A stretch of DNA of 64,000 nt from Pseudomonadota bacterium (GTDB lineage Bacteria > Pseudomonadota > Gammaproteobacteria > Burkholderiales > Thiobacteraceae). The position numbers and the translations under genes were made by a program. The stretch covers positions 1 to 64,000 of the forward strand of contig JAKANO010000005.1 in the NCBI GenBank assembly GCA_021812385.1, given 5' to 3'. The notes under the pieces are model-generated. The model saw nothing but the letters and a program-made list of their open reading frames with translations. It did not search any database and was not told where the DNA came from. Below are positions 11,863 to 23,568 of this stretch, piece by piece. The first letter of the stretch is position 1, and each line of letters begins with the position of its first letter.

Positions 11863-12318
11863 GTGATCGCCCTCACCGTCAACGGCAAAAAAGTTCAAGT
11901 CGATGTCGCGCCCGACACGCCCATCCTGTGGGTGTTGCGCGATCATCTTGGTCTGACCGGCACCAAATACAGCTGCGGCATTGCGCAGTGCGGCAGCTGC
12001 ACCGTGCATCTCGATGGCGAGCCGATTCGCGCTTGCGTCACGCCAATCTCCGTCGCCCAAGGTAAAAAAATCAGCACCATCGAAGGCCTGAATACCAAAG
12101 TTGGCCGTGCGGTGCAAAGCGCCTGGGAAAAACTCGAAGTGGTGCAATGCGGCTACTGCCAATCGGGCCAGATCATGTCCGCCGTCGCCCTGCTCGCCAA
12201 GAATAAAAAACCCAGCGACGCCGACATCGACAGCGCCATGCACGGCAACCTATGCCGCTGCGCGACCTATCAACGCATCCGCGCCGCGATCCACGAAGCG
12301 GCGAAACATTTAGCGTAA
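11863..12318 (+). CDS. iorA: (2Fe-2S)-binding alpha subunit of isoquinoline 1-oxidoreductase-like enzyme
   Basis: [19 protein letters not shown]...[12 protein letters not shown]...[16 protein letters not shown] start. Confidence 0.9.
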   Translation: MIALTVNGKKVQVDVAPDTPILWVLRDHLGLTGTKYSCGIAQCGSCTVHLDGEPIRACVTPISVAQGKKISTIEGLNTKVGRAVQSAWEKLEVVQCGYCQSGQIMSAVALLAKNKKPSDADIDSAMHGNLCRCATYQRIRAAIHEAAKHLA

Positions 12319-12329
12319 GGGAAGCGACC

Positions 12330-14519
12330 ATGAGCGAAATTAAAATCGTCAACGAAAGCCGCCGCCGCTTTCTGCAAGCCGGCGCCGGGCTCACCCTGGC
12401 CATCTATTTGCCTACCAGCCATGCCGCACCCGTTGCCGCTGCGACAGGGAAAATCGCCCCAGCCGCAGCCGCCTCATTCGAACCCAACGCCTTCGTGCGC
12501 ATCGGCGAGGACAATACCGTCACCGTGATCGCCAAGCATTTGGAAATGGGCCAAGGCACCTACACCGGCCTCGCCACGCTGGTGGCGGAGGAACTCGATG
12601 CCGCCTGGTCGCAAATCAAAGTGGAAGGCGCCCCGGCCGACGCCAAGCGCTACAACAACCTGCTGTGGGGCCAGACGCAAGGCACCGGCGGCAGCACCGC
12701 CATGGCCAACTCCTACGAGCAAATGCGCCGTGCCGGCGCCACCGCGCGCTACATGCTGATCGCCGCAGCCGCCGAGGCATGGTCTGTGCCGGCGAAAGAA
12801 ATCACGATCAAAAATGGCAGCGTGAGCCACGCCGCTTCCAAGCACCAGGCCAGCTTCGGCGAACTGGCCGCCAAGGCGGCGGCGCAGCCGGTGCCTGAAC
12901 CGGAAGACATTAAACTCAAGGACGCGAAAGATTTTGTCTACATCGGCAAACAAGCGCCGCGCCAGGACAGCAAGCCCAAGATCAACGGCAGCGCGCAATA
13001 CACCAGCGACGTCACGCTGCCGGGCATGCTCATCGCCGTGGTTGCACGCGCGCCGCGCTTCGGCGCCAGCGTAAAATCCTTCGACGCTTCGAAAGCGAAA
13101 GCGATACCCGGCGTGGTCGACGTGGTCGCCATTCCCCATGGTGTCGCCGTGCTGGCGAAGGATTTCTGGGCCGCCAAAAAAGGCCGCGATGCGCTGATGA
13201 TTACGTGGGATGAAAGCAAGGCATTCAATCTCAGCAGCAGCGAGCTACTGGACCGCTATAAAAATCTGGCGCGTTCGCCCGGCACGCTTGCGCATCAATC
13301 AGGCGATGCCGAAAAGGCCATGGGGCGCGCGACCAAGCGCCTGGAAGCTGCGTTCGAGTTGCCGTATCTCGCGCATGCCGCCATGGAACCCCTGAACTGC
13401 GTGGTCAAACTGAGCGGCAAGCAGTGCGAAATCTGGAACGGCGAACAATCGCAGACCAACGACCAAAACAACGTCGCGAAATTCCTCGGCATCCAGCCCG
13501 AGGACGTGAAAATCAACATGCTGTACGCCGGCGGCAGTTTCGGCCGGCGCTCCAATCCAGGCTCCGACTACGTGCTGGAGGCGGTGCAAATCGCCAAGGC
13601 CATCAACGGCCGCGCCCCGGTGAAAATGCTCTGGACGCGCGAGGACGACATGCGCGCCGGCCAATACCGCCCGCTGTTCTATCACACCCTGCGCGCCGGA
13701 CTGGACGCCCAAGGCAATCTCGTCGCCTGGCAGCACCGCTTGGTAGGCCAGTCCATCCTGGCCGCGACCGGCTTCAAAGGCGCCATCGACTTCACCTCGG
13801 TGGAAGGCGCGGCCAACTTGCCCTACGCCATCCCGAATATGCTGGTGGACCTGCACACCCCCAAATATCCGGTGCCGGTGCAATGGTGGCGCTCGGTGGG
13901 CTCGTCCCACACCGCGTTTTCCACCGAAGTATTTTTCGATGAAGTGGCGCACGCCGCCGGCAAAGATGCCGTGGCCTTGCGCCGCGCGCTGCTGCAAAAA
14001 CAGCCGCGTCACTTGGCTGTGCTGGAACTCGCCGCGCAAAAATCCGATTGGGCCAAACCCCTGGCCGCCAAGCCCGGCGTGCGGCGCGGACGCGGCATCG
14101 CGCTGCACAAATCCTTCAACAGCGTGGTGGCGCAAGTGGCGGAAGTCAGCGTAAAACCCGATGGTAGTTTCAAGGTCGATCGCGTGGTGTGCGTGGTGGA
14201 CTGCGGCGTGGCGATCAATCCCAGCATCATCAAAGCGCAGATGGAAGGCGGCATCGGCTTCGGTCTGAGCGCCGCGCTGTCCGGCGCGATCACATTCAAA
14301 GAGGGTTACGTCGAGCAATCCAATTTCAGCGACTACCCGGTGCTGCGCATGAGCGAAATGCCGCATGTGGAAGTACATATCGCGCCCTCTACCGCCAACC
14401 CCTCCGGCGTCGGCGAACCCGGCGTGCCGCCGATCGCGCCGGCCGTGGCCAATGCGCTATTCGCTGCCACCGGCAAGCGCCTGCGCCAGCTGCCGTTCCA
14501 AACCAAAGACCTGGTGTGA
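12330..14519 (+). CDS. iorB: molybdopterin-binding beta subunit of isoquinoline 1-oxidoreductase-like enzyme, Tat signal
   Basis: [28 protein letters not shown] (RRRFLQ Tat motif)...; start chosen after iorA stop. Confidence 0.9.
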   Translation: MSEIKIVNESRRRFLQAGAGLTLAIYLPTSHAAPVAAATGKIAPAAAASFEPNAFVRIGEDNTVTVIAKHLEMGQGTYTGLATLVAEELDAAWSQIKVEGAPADAKRYNNLLWGQTQGTGGSTAMANSYEQMRRAGATARYMLIAAAAEAWSVPAKEITIKNGSVSHAASKHQASFGELAAKAAAQPVPEPEDIKLKDAKDFVYIGKQAPRQDSKPKINGSAQYTSDVTLPGMLIAVVARAPRFGASVKSFDASKAKAIPGVVDVVAIPHGVAVLAKDFWAAKKGRDALMITWDESKAFNLSSSELLDRYKNLARSPGTLAHQSGDAEKAMGRATKRLEAAFELPYLAHAAMEPLNCVVKLSGKQCEIWNGEQSQTNDQNNVAKFLGIQPEDVKINMLYAGGSFGRRSNPGSDYVLEAVQIAKAINGRAPVKMLWTREDDMRAGQYRPLFYHTLRAGLDAQGNLVAWQHRLVGQSILAATGFKGAIDFTSVEGAANLPYAIPNMLVDLHTPKYPVPVQWWRSVGSSHTAFSTEVFFDEVAHAAGKDAVALRRALLQKQPRHLAVLELAAQKSDWAKPLAAKPGVRRGRGIALHKSFNSVVAQVAEVSVKPDGSFKVDRVVCVVDCGVAINPSIIKAQMEGGIGFGLSAALSGAITFKEGYVEQSNFSDYPVLRMSEMPHVEVHIAPSTANPSGVGEPGVPPIAPAVANALFAATGKRLRQLPFQTKDLV

Positions 14520-14525
14520 CCGGCA

Positions 14526-15512
14526 TTGCCGCTATCCAGCACTGACCGCGAAGTCCTCGATACGCTGCTGGAATGGCAAGCGCAGGGACATGCCGCCGCG
14601 CTCGCCACCGTGGTGCGCACTTATGGCTCCAGCCCGCGCCCGGTCGGCTCGCTGGCGGCGATCCGCGCCGATGGCGCGCTGATCGGCTCGGTCTCCGGCG
14701 GCTGCGTCGAACAAGACTTGATCGAACGCGTACGCCACGCCATGCCCGCATTGCCGCAACGCCTCCACTACGGCGGCACGGCGGAAACCAATCAACGCTG
14801 GGGCATGCCTTGCGGCGGCCAATTGGAGCTCGTGCTCGAATGCGCGCCGCGCGCCGACTTGCTGCAACAAATACTCGCGGCCTTAAGCGCGCACCAGAGC
14901 ATCGCGCGTCGCCTTGATTTGGCCAGCGGCGCATCCAGTTTATTTGCGCCGGGTGCGACCACCCACACCCAGTGCGATGCACAAGCGCTGACCACTTGCC
15001 ACGGCCCGCAACTACGCTTGCTGATTATCGGTGCAGTGCAGACCGCGCGCTTTTTAGCCGAGATGGCGCTCGCGCTCGACTACAGCGTGTTGCTGTGCGA
15101 CCCGCGCCAAGAATATCGCGACACCTGGCATGTGCCCGGCAGCACCTTGCTCGAAGGCATGCCGGACGATGCCGTCACTGCAATCAAACCCGACGCGCGC
15201 AGCGCCATCGTCGCCCTGACCCACGACCCCAAGCTCGACGACCTGGCGCTGCTGGAAGCGCTGCGCTCATCGGCTTTTTACGTCGGCGCGCTCGGCTCCC
15301 GGCGCAACCATCAAAAGCGCCGCGAACGCTTGGCCCTGCTCGATCTGGCGCCGCATGAAATCGCGCGCCTGCGCGGCCCGGTCGGCTTGCCCATCGGCTC
15401 CCACACCCCGCCGGAAATCGCCGTGGCCATCTTGGCCGACCTCATCGCCGTGCGCAACGGCATCGAGTTGGTGGTGCAACGCGCGCCTAACCCATACCTC
15501 GCCCCCGCGTGA
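14526..15512 (+). CDS. XdhC-family molybdenum cofactor insertion protein
   Basis: [26 protein letters not shown]...[27 protein letters not shown]. Confidence 0.88.
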   Translation: MPLSSTDREVLDTLLEWQAQGHAAALATVVRTYGSSPRPVGSLAAIRADGALIGSVSGGCVEQDLIERVRHAMPALPQRLHYGGTAETNQRWGMPCGGQLELVLECAPRADLLQQILAALSAHQSIARRLDLASGASSLFAPGATTHTQCDAQALTTCHGPQLRLLIIGAVQTARFLAEMALALDYSVLLCDPRQEYRDTWHVPGSTLLEGMPDDAVTAIKPDARSAIVALTHDPKLDDLALLEALRSSAFYVGALGSRRNHQKRRERLALLDLAPHEIARLRGPVGLPIGSHTPPEIAVAILADLIAVRNGIELVVQRAPNPYLAPA

Positions 15513-16069
15513 TCGTCGGCATCCTGCTCGCCGCCGGACGCGGCACGCGCTTTGGCTCGCACAAACTCTTGCACCGCTTGCCCGATGGCACGCCCATGGC
15601 GCTTGCCGCACTGCGCAACCTAGCGCCTAGCGTGGACAGCGTCATCGTGGTCGTGCGCCCCGACGACAGCGCATTGATTCAGCTCTTGTCGCAAGAACCA
15701 GCGCGCATTTTGCCCTGCCCCAACGCCGAGCTTGGCATGGGCGCAAGCCTCGCTTGCGGCGTGCGTGCTGCGCCGCAAGCAAATGCCTGGCTCATCGCCC
15801 TTGCCGACATGCCCTACGTGCCGCCAGCGGCCATTGCAGCGCTCACAACGCGACTCCAAGCCGGCGCCTCGCTTGTCGCACCCACTTACCAAGGCCAGCG
15901 CGGCCATCCCGTGGGCTTTAGCCGCGCGTTTTACCCTGCGCTCACCGCACTCAGCGGCGACCGCGGCGCGCGCCATCTGCTCGACCAACATGCCGAGCAA
16001 CTGCACTTAATCGCCGTAGACGAGTCCGGCATCTTGCGCGACATCGACACGCCCGCGGATTTGCCCTAG
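15509..16069 (+). CDS. molybdenum cofactor cytidylyltransferase-like (MocA) nucleotidyltransferase
   Basis: [20 protein letters not shown]...; GTG start, 4-nt overlap with XdhC gene. Confidence 0.87.
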   Translation: MIVGILLAAGRGTRFGSHKLLHRLPDGTPMALAALRNLAPSVDSVIVVVRPDDSALIQLLSQEPARILPCPNAELGMGASLACGVRAAPQANAWLIALADMPYVPPAAIAALTTRLQAGASLVAPTYQGQRGHPVGFSRAFYPALTALSGDRGARHLLDQHAEQLHLIAVDESGILRDIDTPADLP

Positions 16070-16166
16070 AAATTCATCCCCCTCTCTTGAACTTTCTCGC
16101 GTCAGCCCCATCTCATCCCGTACAATAGCGTTTCAGACTGTCGTGAGTCTGTGGCTTCACGCTAAT

Positions 16167-16532
16167 GGGGGCGACCTGGCTTCGACGTGGGTTGCGAAGC
16201 AGTGCAGTGCATACCGAGGACCAGTTACCTCGTAAATACATCTGGAAATCTATAGTTGCCAACGACGACAACTACGCTCTAGCCGCTTAATACCGGCTGG
16301 ACTCTGTACCACTTCTCCCGTGGGGTGGACCAAGCAATTGGACGCAGAGTCATATACACGGGATAGCGTTATGCAGGGTCGCTTTGCATCAACGCGAAAT
16401 TCAAGGCGACTCGCTTGAACTCAGCCTGTTCGGCCGGCGTAGTTCGGGTTAAAACCAAATGACCGAACTAAGTATGTAGATCTGTCTGTAGAGGACTTGC
16501 GGACGGGGGTTCGATCCCCCCCGCCTCCACCA
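16167..16532 (+). ncRNA. ssrA: transfer-messenger RNA
   Basis: 5' gggggcgacctggcttcgac; tag reading frame gccaacgacgacaactacgctctagccgcttaa (ANDDNYALAA*); 3' gttcgatccccccgcctccacca. Confidence 0.97.
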
Positions 16533-16540
16533 TCTAACTG

Positions 16541-16577
16541 AAAAACCCGCTGAGAGATCAGCGGGTTTTTCTTTTTT
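16541..16577 (+). terminator. Rho-independent terminator of ssrA
   Basis: aaaaacccgctgagagatcagcgggtttttctttttt. Confidence 0.88.
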
Positions 16578-16641
16578 GAGTCCCACGCATACGAAAAAAC
16601 GGCACTCTTCAGTGCCGTTTTAATTTGAGAAGGCGTTAAGG

Positions 16642-16986
16642 TCATTTAAGCTTTGCCATACCCATCCCAACAAGACCTAGCCCGAGCAAGACGAGCGTTG
16701 CAGGCTCCGGCCGGATTAAGATCGAAGAAAATCCTGGGCCATGCACACCCGTATCGACCGTGCCACCGGAGCCATGCAAGGTCAAGCTCTCGATCGAGTC
16801 GATATAAACCATGTAAAAAGGATGCGGTGGATTGGTATCCCCGACCACCGTCGTTCCGCTGTTGGCTGGTGTAAAGTTTAGCGACTGATCGCAGCCATCG
16901 GAGGTATTACACATCCCATAATTGCACTCAATCGTGGCCTGACTGGGTTCTGACACCATCGCCGCTGCAAAAAAGGAATCAGGCAC
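16642..16986 (-). pseudogene. PEP-CTERM protein fragment lacking a signal peptide
   Basis: C-terminus RPEPATLVLLGLGLVGMGMAKLK (PEP-CTERM sorting signal); TAA immediately upstream of the first possible start; no signal peptide. Confidence 0.65.
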
Positions 16987-17193
16987 TTACGGAAACACAC
17001 TTTTAAAAGTGTAACAAAACGCGACGCAGGACCAGTCTCAATCGCTCGATATCGCTCAAGCTATTGCAATCCAAGGCTCGACCCAGCATTGCAGACCGGT
17101 TGCCATCAAACGTCACCTGCAATGACCTGAATACTGCCTATACTTAAAGTGGCTTTCCCCTGTTGCGCTTGCGCCTGCTGAAAGGGGTATCTC

Positions 17194-18795
17194 ATGCGCG
17201 TATCACCCCAGCCCGATGGTGTTGAGATCCTGGGTGCCGTTTCACCTGAATACGCATCCATTCTCAGTGTCGAGGCGCTGTCGTTCCTGGCTACGCTGTC
17301 GCGTGCATTCGAGCCGGAGCGTCAGCGTCTGCTGGCCCAGCGCGCCTTGCGCCAGGCGGCGTTCGATCAGGGTATCCAACCTGATTTCCTGGAAGAGACC
17401 GCATCTATTCGTGCCGCTGACTGGGTCATTGATCCGGTGCCTGAAGAGTTGCAGGATCGCCGGGTAGAAATTACCGGCCCAGTGGAGCGCAAGATGATCA
17501 TCAACGCGCTCAATTCCGGCGCCAATGTGTTCATGGCGGATTTCGAGGATTCCCTCTCGCCGGTCTGGAGTAATTTGCTCCAGGGACAGGTCAACCTGCG
17601 TGATGCGGTGCGCCGCAGCATTTCGCTGGATACGCCCGAGGGAAAACACTATGCATTGAACCCGCAAGTCGCGGTGCTGTTCGTCAGGCCGCGCGGCTGG
17701 CATTTGCCGGAGCGGCACCTGCTGGTGGACGGCCAAGCCATCTCGGCCAGCCTGTTTGATTTTGGCCTGTTTTTCCTACATAACGCCCGCACCCAGCTGG
17801 CCAATGGCACAGGCCCATATTTTTATCTGCCCAAGATGGAAGGCCATCTTGAAGCACGGCTCTGGAACAGCGTGTTCAATGCAGCCGAGGATCAACTGGA
17901 TATTCCCCGCGGCAGCATCAAGGCCACGGTGCTGATCGAGACCCTGCCTGCGGCGTTTGAGATGGATGAAATTCTGCACGCATTAAAAACGCATTCGGCC
18001 GGGCTGAATTGCGGGCGCTGGGATTACATTTTCAGCTGCATCAAAAAATTGCATCAGCAACCCGCATTCATGCTGGCCGAGCGCGGAGCGCTGACCATGA
18101 CGACGCCTTTCATGCGCGCTTATTCGCAGCTGCTGATTAAAACCTGCCATCGGCGCCATGCGCATGCCATCGGCGGCATGGCGGCACAGATTCCCGTCAA
18201 GAACGACCCGCAAGCGAATGCCGCCGCCCTGGCCAAGGTCGGCGCCGACAAGAACCGCGAGGCGGCGGATGGCCATGACGGCACATGGGTGGCGCACCCG
18301 GCGCTGGTAGCCGTGGCGCGCGAAGCCTTTGACCGCGCAATGCACGGGCCGAACCAGATTCCGCGCAAGCGTGAAGAGGTGCAGGTCAGCCGCGAACACC
18401 TGCTGGATTTCCAGCCCCACGCGCCCATTACCGCGCAGGGATTGCGCAACAATATTCAGGTCAGCATTGCCTACATGGGCGCATGGCTGGCGGGCCAGGG
18501 CGCCGTGCCGATCCACCATCTGATGGAAGATGCGGCAACCGCGGAGATATCGCGCTCCCAGGTATGGCACTGGATGCGCAGCCCGCTGGGAGTGCTGGAT
18601 GACGGCAGGAAAGTCACGTTGGGGCTGGTACTGAATATGATCCCAGAGGAATTGCAGCACATCCGCAACGAACTGGGAGAGGCCGCATTTCTTGCCGGAG
18701 AATACCTGCTGGCTGCAGAGATCGTGCAATCCCTGGTGGCGAATGACAGCTTTGCGGATTTCATGACCTTGACGGCTTACGAATATTTGGAGTGA
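17194..18795 (+). CDS. aceB: malate synthase A
   Basis: VFMADFEDSLSPVWSNLLQGQVNLRDAV...; 533 aa. Confidence 0.96.
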   Translation: MRVSPQPDGVEILGAVSPEYASILSVEALSFLATLSRAFEPERQRLLAQRALRQAAFDQGIQPDFLEETASIRAADWVIDPVPEELQDRRVEITGPVERKMIINALNSGANVFMADFEDSLSPVWSNLLQGQVNLRDAVRRSISLDTPEGKHYALNPQVAVLFVRPRGWHLPERHLLVDGQAISASLFDFGLFFLHNARTQLANGTGPYFYLPKMEGHLEARLWNSVFNAAEDQLDIPRGSIKATVLIETLPAAFEMDEILHALKTHSAGLNCGRWDYIFSCIKKLHQQPAFMLAERGALTMTTPFMRAYSQLLIKTCHRRHAHAIGGMAAQIPVKNDPQANAAALAKVGADKNREAADGHDGTWVAHPALVAVAREAFDRAMHGPNQIPRKREEVQVSREHLLDFQPHAPITAQGLRNNIQVSIAYMGAWLAGQGAVPIHHLMEDAATAEISRSQVWHWMRSPLGVLDDGRKVTLGLVLNMIPEELQHIRNELGEAAFLAGEYLLAAEIVQSLVANDSFADFMTLTAYEYLE

Positions 18796-18933
18796 ATTTG
18801 CCGGCATGCATTTGCTAGGCACAAGTAAGAATGCGCAACGGCGCTTAATTATTTCCGCGCATGCGGGAATCCAGTATATTTGCGAAACGCTAAAGTTCCC
18901 GCCGCCGGCATAACAACCAACGAATTGCATTCC

Positions 18934-19404
18934 ATGATCAAAACCTTCACCGCAGACACGCTGAATACACTCGCCGACAAAGCCGCACAGGCGCCGCGCC
19001 TGCGCGCGCACCTGAATGTGCATGAAAGCCTGGACGCCCCGGTGCAGCGGCTATTCGTCGCTACGGAACCGGCAACCTATATGCGCCCGCATCGCCATCC
19101 CGAATCCCACAAGTGGGAATTTTTTATAGTGCTGGAAGGACAAATTGATCTGCTGATTTTCAACGATGCCGGCCAGCTGATGCAACGCACGCCTATGTCG
19201 CGCACTGCCACCCGCGCCGTGGAGATCCCGCCCAACACCTGGCACGCTTACGTGTGCATGCAATCCGGCACGCTCGCGCTGGAAGTGAAGCAAGGCCCAT
19301 ACATCCCCACCCCCGAACATGACTTCGCGCCCTGGGCGCCGGCGGAAAATACCGCGCAGGCAGCGGATTACGTGGCTTGGATGCGGCAGGCGCAACCGGC
19401 GTAG
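18934..19404 (+). CDS. WbuC-family cupin-fold metalloprotein
   Basis: MRPHRHPESHKWEFFIVLEGQIDLLIFNDAGQL...VEIPPNTWHAYVC. Confidence 0.8.
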   Translation: MIKTFTADTLNTLADKAAQAPRLRAHLNVHESLDAPVQRLFVATEPATYMRPHRHPESHKWEFFIVLEGQIDLLIFNDAGQLMQRTPMSRTATRAVEIPPNTWHAYVCMQSGTLALEVKQGPYIPTPEHDFAPWAPAENTAQAADYVAWMRQAQPA

Positions 19405-19680
19405 CGACGCGCTTTGGCGTCAGCGCGTTTTAATGTTTCTCGTCGGGATACACGGACACCCGCGCCGGTCTAAATAAATTGTCATGCACAAAGTGCCCTC
19501 AAGCTGGATAAGATAGCGCTCATCTCGCCAGGCACTTTGCGGCGACCTCCTTTCCGCATTATTTCTTCTGTCACTCAGCGCGCTTAATGTCCTTATGCTC
19601 ACTCAAACATCGCAGTGGATTTCTATTTCCGTTTCGCTAGCCGCGCCCGCGCGCAGCGGCCACCTGGGTGCGCGCCGCTG

Positions 19681-21123
19681 ATGCGCCTCTACTATCCCAA
19701 GTCATTTCTCAAGCTCATTCTCGCCGGCTTCGTCTTGGTCGCGCTGCCGCTGATCGCTTCCATCATCCATGCCGCGATCTCGGCGGATCGGCTGGCGGAA
19801 CAGAGCCAGAAAGCCGTGCGCGACGCCGTGCTGGCCACGCAATCGAGCTGGCTGCTGGTCGAGCAGCTGACGTCGATGGAGCGCAATGCACGGCAGTTCG
19901 TCGTACTGGGCGACCCGGCGCTATTCGAGGGCTACGCCAAGATGCATGGAAAGTTCCGGGAAACCGCAGACAAGCTTGCGGGCTTAAGACTCGATGCGCA
20001 CCAGCGCCGCCAATTGGATGAACTCGCGGCAAAGGAGCTGACGCTATTCGGCGTGCTGAAATCCAACGCGCCGGATTCGGGCGCGAGCCGCAGGATCGTG
20101 GATGATTTCGTGCCGCTCACGGACTTGGCGCAATCCATTTTAGACGGCAGCAGCCGCCTCATCGACCGTGAAGCGGACACCATGCAGCGCATGGCTTCAG
20201 ACGCCAAGCGCATGTTGGCGCTGGAAGCCTTGGCGGTATTTCCTATCCTGTTGCTCGCCGGCGTCTTCACCTTCCTCACCACGCACCCGATCCGGCAGAT
20301 CGATGCCGCCATCCGCAAACTCGGCAGCGGCGATATTTCTACGCCGATCGCGGTGAACGGCCCGCAAGACCTGGAAAACCTGGGCAAACGACTGGAATGG
20401 TTGCGGCTGCGCCTGATCGAGCTGGAAGCACAGCGCAATAAACTCTTGGGGCATATTTCCCATGAGCTGAAAACGCCCTTGGCGGCGCTGCGCGAAGGCT
20501 CCGAGTTGCTGGCCGACCAGGTCGCTGGCACCCTCAATGCGCAGCAGCGCGAGATCGCGGAGATTTTGCGCCAGAGCACCGCCCAGCTGCAAAAACGCAT
20601 CGAGGATTTACTAAACTTCAGCGTCGCGCATTTACGCAACGCCGCACTGCATGTCAGCCCCGTCGAATTGCGCGCCACGCTGGAAACGGTATTGCAGCAT
20701 CACAAGCTGGCGATGATGAACAAGGACCTGAAGCTGGTGCTCGATGCAGCGCCGATCACACTCCCGTGCGACGAAGAAAAAATGACGGTGGTGATCGATA
20801 ATTTGCTGTCCAACGCGATCAAATATTCGCCGCAGGGCGGCACTATCAAGATCCGTCTTGCGCAAGCGCGCGAGCAAGCGCTGCTGGATGTCGTGGACGA
20901 GGGGCCGGGGATTGCGCTCGACGAGCAGGACCAAGTGTTCAAGGGCTTCTATCTGGGCAAGGCGGCGCGCGCAGGCCAAGTCGCGGGCACCGGCCTTGGT
21001 CTCTCGATCGCGCGCGAATACATTCTGGCGCATCGCGGCACGATCAGCATCGTCAACGAAGCCGCCCAAGGTGCGCATTTGCGCATTGCGCTGCCGATCA
21101 ATTTATCCTGGGACACCCCATGA
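19681..21123 (+). CDS. membrane sensor histidine kinase (GlrK/QseE-like)
   Basis: HAMP; LLGHISHELKTPLAALREGSELLADQ; GTGLGLSIAREY; followed by lipoprotein and sigma-54 regulator. Confidence 0.88.
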   Translation: MRLYYPKSFLKLILAGFVLVALPLIASIIHAAISADRLAEQSQKAVRDAVLATQSSWLLVEQLTSMERNARQFVVLGDPALFEGYAKMHGKFRETADKLAGLRLDAHQRRQLDELAAKELTLFGVLKSNAPDSGASRRIVDDFVPLTDLAQSILDGSSRLIDREADTMQRMASDAKRMLALEALAVFPILLLAGVFTFLTTHPIRQIDAAIRKLGSGDISTPIAVNGPQDLENLGKRLEWLRLRLIELEAQRNKLLGHISHELKTPLAALREGSELLADQVAGTLNAQQREIAEILRQSTAQLQKRIEDLLNFSVAHLRNAALHVSPVELRATLETVLQHHKLAMMNKDLKLVLDAAPITLPCDEEKMTVVIDNLLSNAIKYSPQGGTIKIRLAQAREQALLDVVDEGPGIALDEQDQVFKGFYLGKAARAGQVAGTGLGLSIAREYILAHRGTISIVNEAAQGAHLRIALPINLSWDTP

Positions 21124-21686
21124 AATATTTGTCGTTTCGCACCACGTTTACCCTGCTTGCGCTGTATGCCGTGGGTCTCGGCGGCTGCGCGCAGCCCGCG
21201 CAACGCACCACCCTTTGGGACAACCTTTCCACGCTGCCTGCGTCGTTCCGCGGCGCGGATAGCGCGGAGGTGCTGGCTTATTTTCAGCATCTCAAAGCGC
21301 TCTCGGGCAATGCGCTGCTGGCGGAAAATACGGCTGCGGCGCAAGCCTTGTCCAAGCAGCGCTCCGACAGCAATCGCTTAAAGCTCGCGCTGTTGTTGCT
21401 CTTGCCCAATACCGCCTTCAAGGACGAGGGACGCGCCGCGGCCTTGGCCGACGAAGTGCTGAACAACAAGAACGCCGACGCGCCGCAGTTGAAACAGCTC
21501 GCGCTGTTGGTCGCCAGCGTCGCCAACGAACAAAAGCGCCAGGAAGAACGCTACCAACAACTCGCGCAAAAACAAAAAGACGATGAAAAGCGTGCCGATG
21601 CCTTGCAGCAAAAACTCGATGCCTTGAAGAGTATCGAGAAGGATTTAATCAAGCGCGAAGACACCAAGAGCATCAAGGTGAAATGA
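21120..21686 (+). CDS. lipoprotein between kinase and regulator (QseG/GlrX position)
   Basis: LLALYAVGLGGCAQPA lipobox; 4-nt overlaps on both sides. Confidence 0.7.
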   Translation: MKYLSFRTTFTLLALYAVGLGGCAQPAQRTTLWDNLSTLPASFRGADSAEVLAYFQHLKALSGNALLAENTAAAQALSKQRSDSNRLKLALLLLLPNTAFKDEGRAAALADEVLNNKNADAPQLKQLALLVASVANEQKRQEERYQQLAQKQKDDEKRADALQQKLDALKSIEKDLIKREDTKSIKVK

Positions 21687-23035
21687 ATACATCCCAACAT
21701 AAAATTTTACTGGTAGACGACGACCGCGATTTGCTGCGGCTGCTCTCCATCCGCTTGAATGCGGCAGGCTACCAAGTAGCGCTCGCAGAAAGCGGCGAGA
21801 AAGCCATGGCGCTGCTGGCATCCTCGTGGCCGCAGCTGGTCGTCACCGACCTGCGCATGGAGGGCATGGACGGCATGGCCTTGTTCGACGCCATCCGTAA
21901 ATCCAGCGCCACCCTGCCGGTGATTATTCTGACGGCTCATGGCTCGATTCCGGAAGCGGTCGCCGCAACCCGCCAAGGCGTGTTCGCATTCTTGACCAAG
22001 CCCTTCGACAGCAAGGTATTGCTGGAGCAAATCGAAAAAGCCTTGCACCTTTCGGGCTCCCCGCTGAACAACAACACCAACGCAGAAGAAACGGAATGGC
22101 GCCGCGCCATCGTCACGCGCAGCCCCGTCATGGAGGATTTGCTGCGCCAAGCCAAGCTGGTCGCGGCGGGCGACGCCAGCGTATTCATTCACGGCGAAAG
22201 CGGCAGCGGCAAGGAATTGCTGGCGCGCGCCATTCACTTGAGCAGCCCGCGCTGCAACCAGCCTTTCGTAGCGATCAATTGCGGCGCCATCCCCGAGGCG
22301 CTGCTCGAATCGGAACTGTTCGGCCATACCAAGGGCTCGTTCACGGGAGCGACGCAGGACTATCAAGGCCTGTTCCAGGCCGCACATCAGGGCACGCTGT
22401 TCTTGGATGAAATCGGCGATATGCCTTCCGCCCTGCAAGTCAAATTATTGCGCGTGCTGCAAGAGAAGCAGGTGCGGCCCGTCGGCTCGACGCGCAGCGT
22501 GCTGGTCGATGTGCGCATCGTCTCCGCCACGCACCGCGATGCGGCGGAAGAAATAACCGCAGGCCACTTCCGCGAAGATTTATTTTATCGGCTGAATGTC
22601 GTGACGCTGGAAATCCCTTCCCTGCCCGAACGGCGCGAGGACATCCCCTTGCTGGCCATGCACTTTCTCGCCAGCTTGGCGGATAAGTACAACAAAAAGA
22701 TCAAAGGCTTTTCCCCCGAAGCGATGGAGCTGCTGGTGGGCGCGCCTTGGCCCGGCAATGTGCGGCAGCTGCTCAATATCGTGGAGCAAACCATCGCGCT
22801 GTGCACCACCTCCATCATCTCCACCGCCTTGGTGCAAAAAGCCTTGCGCGATAAGCCGGGGCGCATACCCGCGCTGGCCGATGCGCGCCGGCAATTCGAG
22901 CGCGAGTATTTGGCGCAGTTGCTGAAAATCACCGCCGGCAATGTGACGCAAGCGGCCTTGCTGGCAAAACGCAATCGCACGGAATTTTATCGACTGCTCA
23001 ACCGGCATGAACTCGATCCGGCTTTGTTTAAATAG
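21683..23035 (+). CDS. sigma-54-dependent response regulator (GlrR/QseF-like)
   Basis: Receiver + [49 protein letters not shown] at C-terminus. Confidence 0.93.
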   Translation: MNTSQHKILLVDDDRDLLRLLSIRLNAAGYQVALAESGEKAMALLASSWPQLVVTDLRMEGMDGMALFDAIRKSSATLPVIILTAHGSIPEAVAATRQGVFAFLTKPFDSKVLLEQIEKALHLSGSPLNNNTNAEETEWRRAIVTRSPVMEDLLRQAKLVAAGDASVFIHGESGSGKELLARAIHLSSPRCNQPFVAINCGAIPEALLESELFGHTKGSFTGATQDYQGLFQAAHQGTLFLDEIGDMPSALQVKLLRVLQEKQVRPVGSTRSVLVDVRIVSATHRDAAEEITAGHFREDLFYRLNVVTLEIPSLPERREDIPLLAMHFLASLADKYNKKIKGFSPEAMELLVGAPWPGNVRQLLNIVEQTIALCTTSIISTALVQKALRDKPGRIPALADARRQFEREYLAQLLKITAGNVTQAALLAKRNRTEFYRLLNRHELDPALFK

Positions 23036-23279
23036 AGCCAGTCACTTTGTCGCTTTTCGCAGACACTCAAAATTCGTATCAAATCAAACGTTCTCAAATA
23101 TCAGCCAAAATTGTTGTCGCCGATCGGCGACGAATCGGCTTTGCGGTAAAACTACATCCCCTTGTTTTAATAGCGCTAATTGATATGGCACAGCACTTGC
23201 TGAAGAGAAGGCACCGCAACCTGCGGCATTTTCGAATGACTTAACCGAATGATCGGTTTGCTTGAAGGAGAAACAACCA

Positions 23280-23567
23280 ATGTTGAACACCATGAAAAAG
23301 TATGAAGACGCACTAGAATCGTTTGTCGTAACAACGTGGCGCGAAGCAGAAAGCCATGGCGATAGCGCAGCTTGGTTCAGCGCCTATGAACACCTATTCG
23401 CAGTGCAAGCGTTCTTGTCCTGCCTCCATCTTAACTCGCTGGCGCATGTGGTCAGCGATCTCAAGGTACTCGCCGGCATGCGCGGCGAGATGTGCCCAGA
23501 CTACGCCAAACGGGCGCCCTTCAATACGCGCTCGACCTCGCTGCCTTATATGATGCGTGCGTCTTAA
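23280..23567 (+). CDS. hypothetical protein
   Basis: MLNTMKKYEDALESFVVTTWREAESHGD...; RBS aaggag upstream of ATG 23280. Confidence 0.6.
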   Translation: MLNTMKKYEDALESFVVTTWREAESHGDSAAWFSAYEHLFAVQAFLSCLHLNSLAHVVSDLKVLAGMRGEMCPDYAKRAPFNTRSTSLPYMMRAS

Positions 23568-23568
23568 G

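Noticed and set aside
13299-14378. 359 aa minus-strand ORF inside iorB
   Set aside because: Shadow of the molybdopterin subunit gene; no domain signature.
16510-16532. ssrA 3' end as island attachment site
   Set aside because: ssrA 3' ends are common att sites, but I saw no second copy of gttcgatccccccgcctccacca and no integrase in the window.
16421-16645. 74 aa minus-strand ORF
   Set aside because: Overlaps the 3' end of ssrA and its terminator; not a plausible CDS.
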